Origin: Nitrospira sp.
Lineage (GTDB): Bacteria > Nitrospirota > Nitrospiria > Nitrospirales > Nitrospiraceae
Direction: 5' to 3'
DNA length: 44,166 nt
Assembly: GCA_029194725.1 (NCBI GenBank)
Contig: JARFXQ010000013.1
Location: forward strand, 66,611-110,776
Shown here piece by piece: positions 41,166 through 44,166 of this stretch (position 1 is the stretch's first letter; every line of letters begins with the position of its first letter). Made by a program: the position numbers and the translations under genes. The notes under the pieces are model-generated. The model was not told the origin of the DNA. It did not search any database and saw only the letters and a list, made by a program, of their open reading frames with translations.

Positions 41166-42005
41166 ATGCCGGAGCTTCCAGAAGCTGAAGTCGTCGCTCG
41201 ACAAATCCGTGCTCGTCTCCTTGGGGCAGAATTGCGTGATGTGTGGGTCGGACGGGCGGATATCGTTCGAGAAGGCTACAACACCGTGTCCTGGTATCGA
41301 GGTGCCAGCCTGCAATCCGTCGAGCGATTCGGCAAGAGTATCGTTCTGGGATTTACCAAGGATCAAGCTGGTCGCTATGTGGTGGCTGAGCTCGGGATGA
41401 CCGGACTGCTCTTGTTCCAGTCGACGCAGACGAAACTCCCACAACACGTTCATGTTCGGCTGTTGTTCGACTGCTCCAGTGAGCCGGAACTACGCTATTG
41501 GAACCCTCGTCGATTCGGACGTCTTTCCCTGCTGGATAAGCCGGGGCTTGAACGATATCTCGCACGCCGATTTGGACTCGATCCGCTCTCCGCCTCGCAG
41601 CAAGACTTTGTGAGACTTTTGCAGGTGCGGCGTGGACGGCTCAAATCTCTCCTGATGCACCAACAAGTTATTGCCGGCATCGGAAACATCTACGCGAACG
41701 AGATACTTTTTAGAGCCGGTTTGCACCCACATGTTCAGGTCAACAGACTTTCAGTTGGGAGGATTGAAAAGCTTTATCGGATCATGCGCGAGGTTCTCGC
41801 TGAGGCGATTACTTGTGGAGGATCGAGCGTCCGTGATTTTTTTGCTCCCGATGGAACAGAGGGGCAATACAAGCGCCGGCATCTAGTCTATGGGAAAGAT
41901 GGGCAGTCCTGTCCGAATCACTGTGGCGGAATCATTCAACGTTTTCAAGGGGAACGGAGCTCATATTTCTGCCCACGATGTCAGTCTCTTCGATCTACAA
42001 AGTAG
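41166..42005 (+). CDS. mutM: Formamidopyrimidine-DNA glycosylase
   Basis: 279 residues. It has MPELPEAEVV at the N-terminus (catalytic Pro2, Glu3), GRFGRLSL, GIGNIYANEILFRAGLHP and the C-terminal zinc finger CPNHCGG...CPRC. It excises 8-oxoguanine and other oxidised bases. ATG 41166 is set by the mandatory MPELPE start; a TTG/ATG upstream in frame is rejected. Confidence 0.96.
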   Translation: MPELPEAEVVARQIRARLLGAELRDVWVGRADIVREGYNTVSWYRGASLQSVERFGKSIVLGFTKDQAGRYVVAELGMTGLLLFQSTQTKLPQHVHVRLLFDCSSEPELRYWNPRRFGRLSLLDKPGLERYLARRFGLDPLSASQQDFVRLLQVRRGRLKSLLMHQQVIAGIGNIYANEILFRAGLHPHVQVNRLSVGRIEKLYRIMREVLAEAITCGGSSVRDFFAPDGTEGQYKRRHLVYGKDGQSCPNHCGGIIQRFQGERSSYFCPRCQSLRSTK

Positions 42006-42051
42006 TGGTCAGAAACGAAAAAGTACTTACATTCTCGCGGCTTAGTATACG

Positions 42052-42080
42052 CTAGGTTTGAAAGTTTCACGCTAGGCCTT
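42052..42080. promoter_or_regulatory. Spaced CTAGG repeats upstream of aclB
   Basis: CTAGG at 42052-42056 and CTAGGCCTT at 42072-42080, 20 bp apart, 33 bp before the aclB -35. Resembles the repeat pair at 33374-33401 in front of the other reductive TCA operon. Confidence 0.4.
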
Positions 42081-42112
42081 TTGATCCGCTTCATGGTAGT
42101 CCCTCTGGTGTC

Positions 42113-42142
42113 TTGAGTCATCCCATTGATTTCCGCTACAAT
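42113..42142 (+). promoter_or_regulatory. Predicted promoter of aclBA
   Basis: TTGAGT (42113-42118), 18 nt, TACAAT (42137-42142). Leader about 37 nt to ATG 42186, which has GAAGGAG upstream. Confidence 0.68.
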
Positions 42143-42185
42143 CCTGCTCCTCTATCGACTGAGTTGAATACGAAGGAGAACGCTC

Positions 42186-43385
42186 ATGGCAAAGGTTTTG
42201 GAAGGTCCCGGGATGGGACTGATGAAGAAGTGGGGAATTCGCGTTCCACATTATGCGGTTGTCACCTCTGCGGACGAACTCTCCAAGCTTGGTCAGGTCA
42301 ATGAGTGGATGAAACAGACCAAATTGGTTGCCAAGGCGCATGAAGCGCTCGGTTCTCGGTTTAAGCTCGGCCTGGTGAAGGTCGGCCTCGATCTGGATGG
42401 CGCGGTGGCGGCAACCAAGGAAATGATCGGTCGCCAGGTCGGGAGCATTACCATCTCGCAGGTCATCGTCTCTGAGATGGTCCCTCACAAGGACGAATAC
42501 TATTGCGCGGTGAAGTCCACTCGCGAAGGTGTCGAGATCCTTGTCGCCAATTGCGGCGGTATCGAAGTGGAATCCAATTGGGAGCGAGTGAAGCGCTTGT
42601 GTCTCGATGTCGGGCACAGTCCTTCCCCGGATCAGCTTGAAAAACTTGCCAAAGATGCAGGATTTATAGGCCAGGTCGCCAAGAAAATGGCCGACTTCGC
42701 AGGAAAGATGTTTGTCTGTTTCGACAGCGAAGATGCGCAGTATCTCGAAGTGAATCCTGTCGTTACACGCGAGAGCGACGGTGAGTTGATTGCGCTCGAT
42801 GCCGTGACGCTGCTGGACGGTGATGCCAAGTTCCGCCACCCTGACTGGAATTTCCAGTTCGCCGCGGAATTTGGTCGCGCTTACAGTCGAGATGAAGTGG
42901 AAGTCATGGCGGTTGACAGCAAAATCAAGGGGTCCGTCAAATTCATCGAAATTCCGGGTGGCGATACGGCGATGTTGCCGGCCGGCGGCGGAGCGAGCGT
43001 CTACTATTCCGATGCCGTCGTGGCGCGAGGGGGCAAGTTGGCGAACTATGCCGAGTATTCGGGTGATCCCCCCGATTGGGCCGTTGAGGTGCTGACAGAA
43101 AAGGTCTGCTCGTTGCCCGGCATCAGGAATATCATCGTCGGCGGGGCAATTGCTAATTTTACCGACGTGAAGAAAACGTTTGGTGGCATTATTAACGGCT
43201 TCCGCAAGGCAAAGGACGACGGCAAGCTGAAGGGTGTCAAGATTTGGGTGCGCCGCGGTGGGCCTCGTGAAAAGGAGGGGCTTGACGCGATGCGCGCGCT
43301 GAAGGATGAGGGCTTCGACATCCATGTCTTCGACCGCAATACCCCGTTGACCGACATCGTCGACAAAGCGCTGCAGGGGAAGTGA
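42186..43385 (+). CDS. aclB: ATP-citrate lyase, beta (ATP-grasp, small) subunit
   Basis: 399 residues, similar in layout to succinyl-CoA synthetase beta: ATP-grasp N-domain (KLVAKAHE, SGITISQVIVSEMV-like VGSITISQVIVSEMV, YLEVNPVV), then the GGGASV and VVGGAIANF segments. It cleaves citrate to acetyl-CoA and oxaloacetate with AclA, a defining step of the reductive TCA cycle. 98 bp before aclA, with a repeat between. Confidence 0.93.
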   Translation: MAKVLEGPGMGLMKKWGIRVPHYAVVTSADELSKLGQVNEWMKQTKLVAKAHEALGSRFKLGLVKVGLDLDGAVAATKEMIGRQVGSITISQVIVSEMVPHKDEYYCAVKSTREGVEILVANCGGIEVESNWERVKRLCLDVGHSPSPDQLEKLAKDAGFIGQVAKKMADFAGKMFVCFDSEDAQYLEVNPVVTRESDGELIALDAVTLLDGDAKFRHPDWNFQFAAEFGRAYSRDEVEVMAVDSKIKGSVKFIEIPGGDTAMLPAGGGASVYYSDAVVARGGKLANYAEYSGDPPDWAVEVLTEKVCSLPGIRNIIVGGAIANFTDVKKTFGGIINGFRKAKDDGKLKGVKIWVRRGGPREKEGLDAMRALKDEGFDIHVFDRNTPLTDIVDKALQGK

Positions 43386-43395
43386 AGCGTGACGT

Positions 43396-43453
43396 GTGAT
43401 GGGTTTGGATTCGCGATCCGACTCATCGTCGCTCATCACCGATCACCCATCAC
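43396..43453. repeat. Inverted repeat between aclB and aclA
   Basis: GTGATGGGT (43396-43404) is inverted as ACCCATCAC (43445-43453) within a run of ATCACC/ATCACT units. It could be a weak hairpin tuning the ratio of the two subunits, or simple repeat sequence. Confidence 0.45.
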
Positions 43454-43483
43454 TGATCACTGGTTTTAGAAGAGGAGATTCCC

Positions 43484-44166
43484 ATGAGTATTCTGGCAAA
43501 TAAGGACACCCGCGTGGTGATTCAGGGTGGCGCAGCTGGTGTCAACGCAGCCCGCCGCATGGCGGAGTTCTGTTACCTGATCAAGCGCCCGCTCAATGTG
43601 GAGGCGTTCGTCTATCCGCCAGACGCCGGCAAGACCAACGAGATTCCCTACGGCAGCGGTTTGATCGCGATTCCGATCTACAAGACCGTCGCGGAAGCGA
43701 CCAAACACCATTCGACTATCAACACGAGCCTTGTCTACATCGGCGCGGACCGAGCGATGAAGGGCGCAATGGAAGCTCTGGACGATCCACACATCAAGGT
43801 GGTCTCGATGATCACCGAGGGTGTGCCCGAGAAGGATGCGAAACTGCTCGGCGCCCATGCCAGGAAGCTGGGCAAGGTCTTCAACGGTCCCTCATCCATC
43901 GGTATTATCTCGGCCGGCGCTTGCCGGTTGGGCGTGATCGGCGGAGCTTTTGACAACCTCGTGCTCTCAAAGCTCTATCGGGAAGGTTCCTTCGGTGTCA
44001 TCACCAAGTCGGGCGGTCTCTCCAACGAAATCATCTGGATCTGCTCGCAGTTCGCCGACGGCATCACGACTGCGATCGGCATCGGCGGCGATGCCTATCC
44101 CGGCACCGACTACGTCAGTTATCTCGAAATGTTTGAGCACGACCAGCAAACCAAAGCGGTGGTCAT
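43484..44166 (+). CDS. aclA: ATP-citrate lyase, alpha (large) subunit, 3'-truncated by the window edge
   Basis: The frame is open from ATG 43484 (AGAGGAG upstream) to the window end, about 227 residues, starting MSILANKDTRVVIQGGAAG. The CoA-binding domain is visible (VIQGGAAGVNAARRM, YVPPDAGK-like VYPPDAGKTNE, GIISAGACRLGVIGG, GSFGVITKSGGLSNEI, DAYPGTDYVSY). It resembles succinyl-CoA synthetase alpha fused to a citrate-synthase-like part in the full-length enzyme; that part is beyond the window. Confidence 0.93.
   Translation, partial: MSILANKDTRVVIQGGAAGVNAARRMAEFCYLIKRPLNVEAFVYPPDAGKTNEIPYGSGLIAIPIYKTVAEATKHHSTINTSLVYIGADRAMKGAMEALDDPHIKVVSMITEGVPEKDAKLLGAHARKLGKVFNGPSSIGIISAGACRLGVIGGAFDNLVLSKLYREGSFGVITKSGGLSNEIIWICSQFADGITTAIGIGGDAYPGTDYVSYLEMFEHDQQTKAVV

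Noticed and set aside
42072..43439. 455-codon open frame antisense to aclB
   Set aside because: Opposite a clear ATP-citrate lyase subunit; no motif, and it would cover the aclB promoter.
1..44166. tRNA, rRNA, CRISPR array, intact transposase or integrase
   Set aside because: None could be seen by eye in either strand; no array-like regular repeats and no transposase motifs.

Overview
The window reads as a chromosomal segment of a chemolithoautotrophic bacterium, most likely of the Nitrospira lineage (inference). The main reasons are a five-subunit pyruvate/2-oxoacid:ferredoxin oxidoreductase (33705-37855) and a two-subunit ATP-citrate lyase (42186 to the right edge). Together these are hallmark enzymes of the reductive TCA cycle as found in Nitrospira and Hydrogenobacter. 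Genes lie on both strands, are tightly packed, and often overlap as ATGA or TAATG.

Layout. 1-2786: end of pth, ychF, and a secreted TPR protein. 3363-4106: a sterol-desaturase-family membrane protein. 4273-9148: a dense toxin-antitoxin/abortive-infection island with MNT-HEPN, a frameshifted HEPN-type Abi-like gene, a ParE-type pair, MazEF and Fic, plus two gene remnants (a ychF 3' end and a ParE-like piece). 9137-13380: an imuB-dnaE2 mutagenesis operon without imuA, with a palindrome over its promoter. 13597-16014: a large MscS-type channel. 16279-25124: a housekeeping run of rpsF-ssb-rpsR, a YceD-like gene, rpmF-plsX-fabH-fabD-fabG-acpP-fabF-rnc and a periplasmic cyclophilin, which links ribosome assembly to type II fatty-acid synthesis.

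25108-27908 (minus strand): a tandem universal stress protein, a Cys/His-rich unknown, and a secreted beta-propeller. 28073-30619: folD-metF-panB, a one-carbon/pantothenate operon. 30771-33241: a second sterol-desaturase paralogue, apaH, queF (behind a 111-nt long hairpin), and a small stand-alone MTHFR_C-type cysteine protein that may partner MetF. 33249-37918: regulatory region, reductive TCA oxidoreductase operon and a strong terminator. 37949-42005: a REP-like palindrome, small hypotheticals, an Rsm22-type methyltransferase, a zinc-ribbon protein, a dual-specificity phosphatase and mutM. 42052-44166: promoter region, aclB and truncated aclA.

Two themes run across genes. Several genes have a good -35/-10 pair ending 6-9 nt before the start codon and no Shine-Dalgarno, which suggests leaderless mRNAs. 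Both reductive TCA promoters also carry spaced CTAGG repeats. No tRNA, rRNA, CRISPR array or intact insertion sequence was seen. All functional calls come from reading translated sequence; no database search was run.
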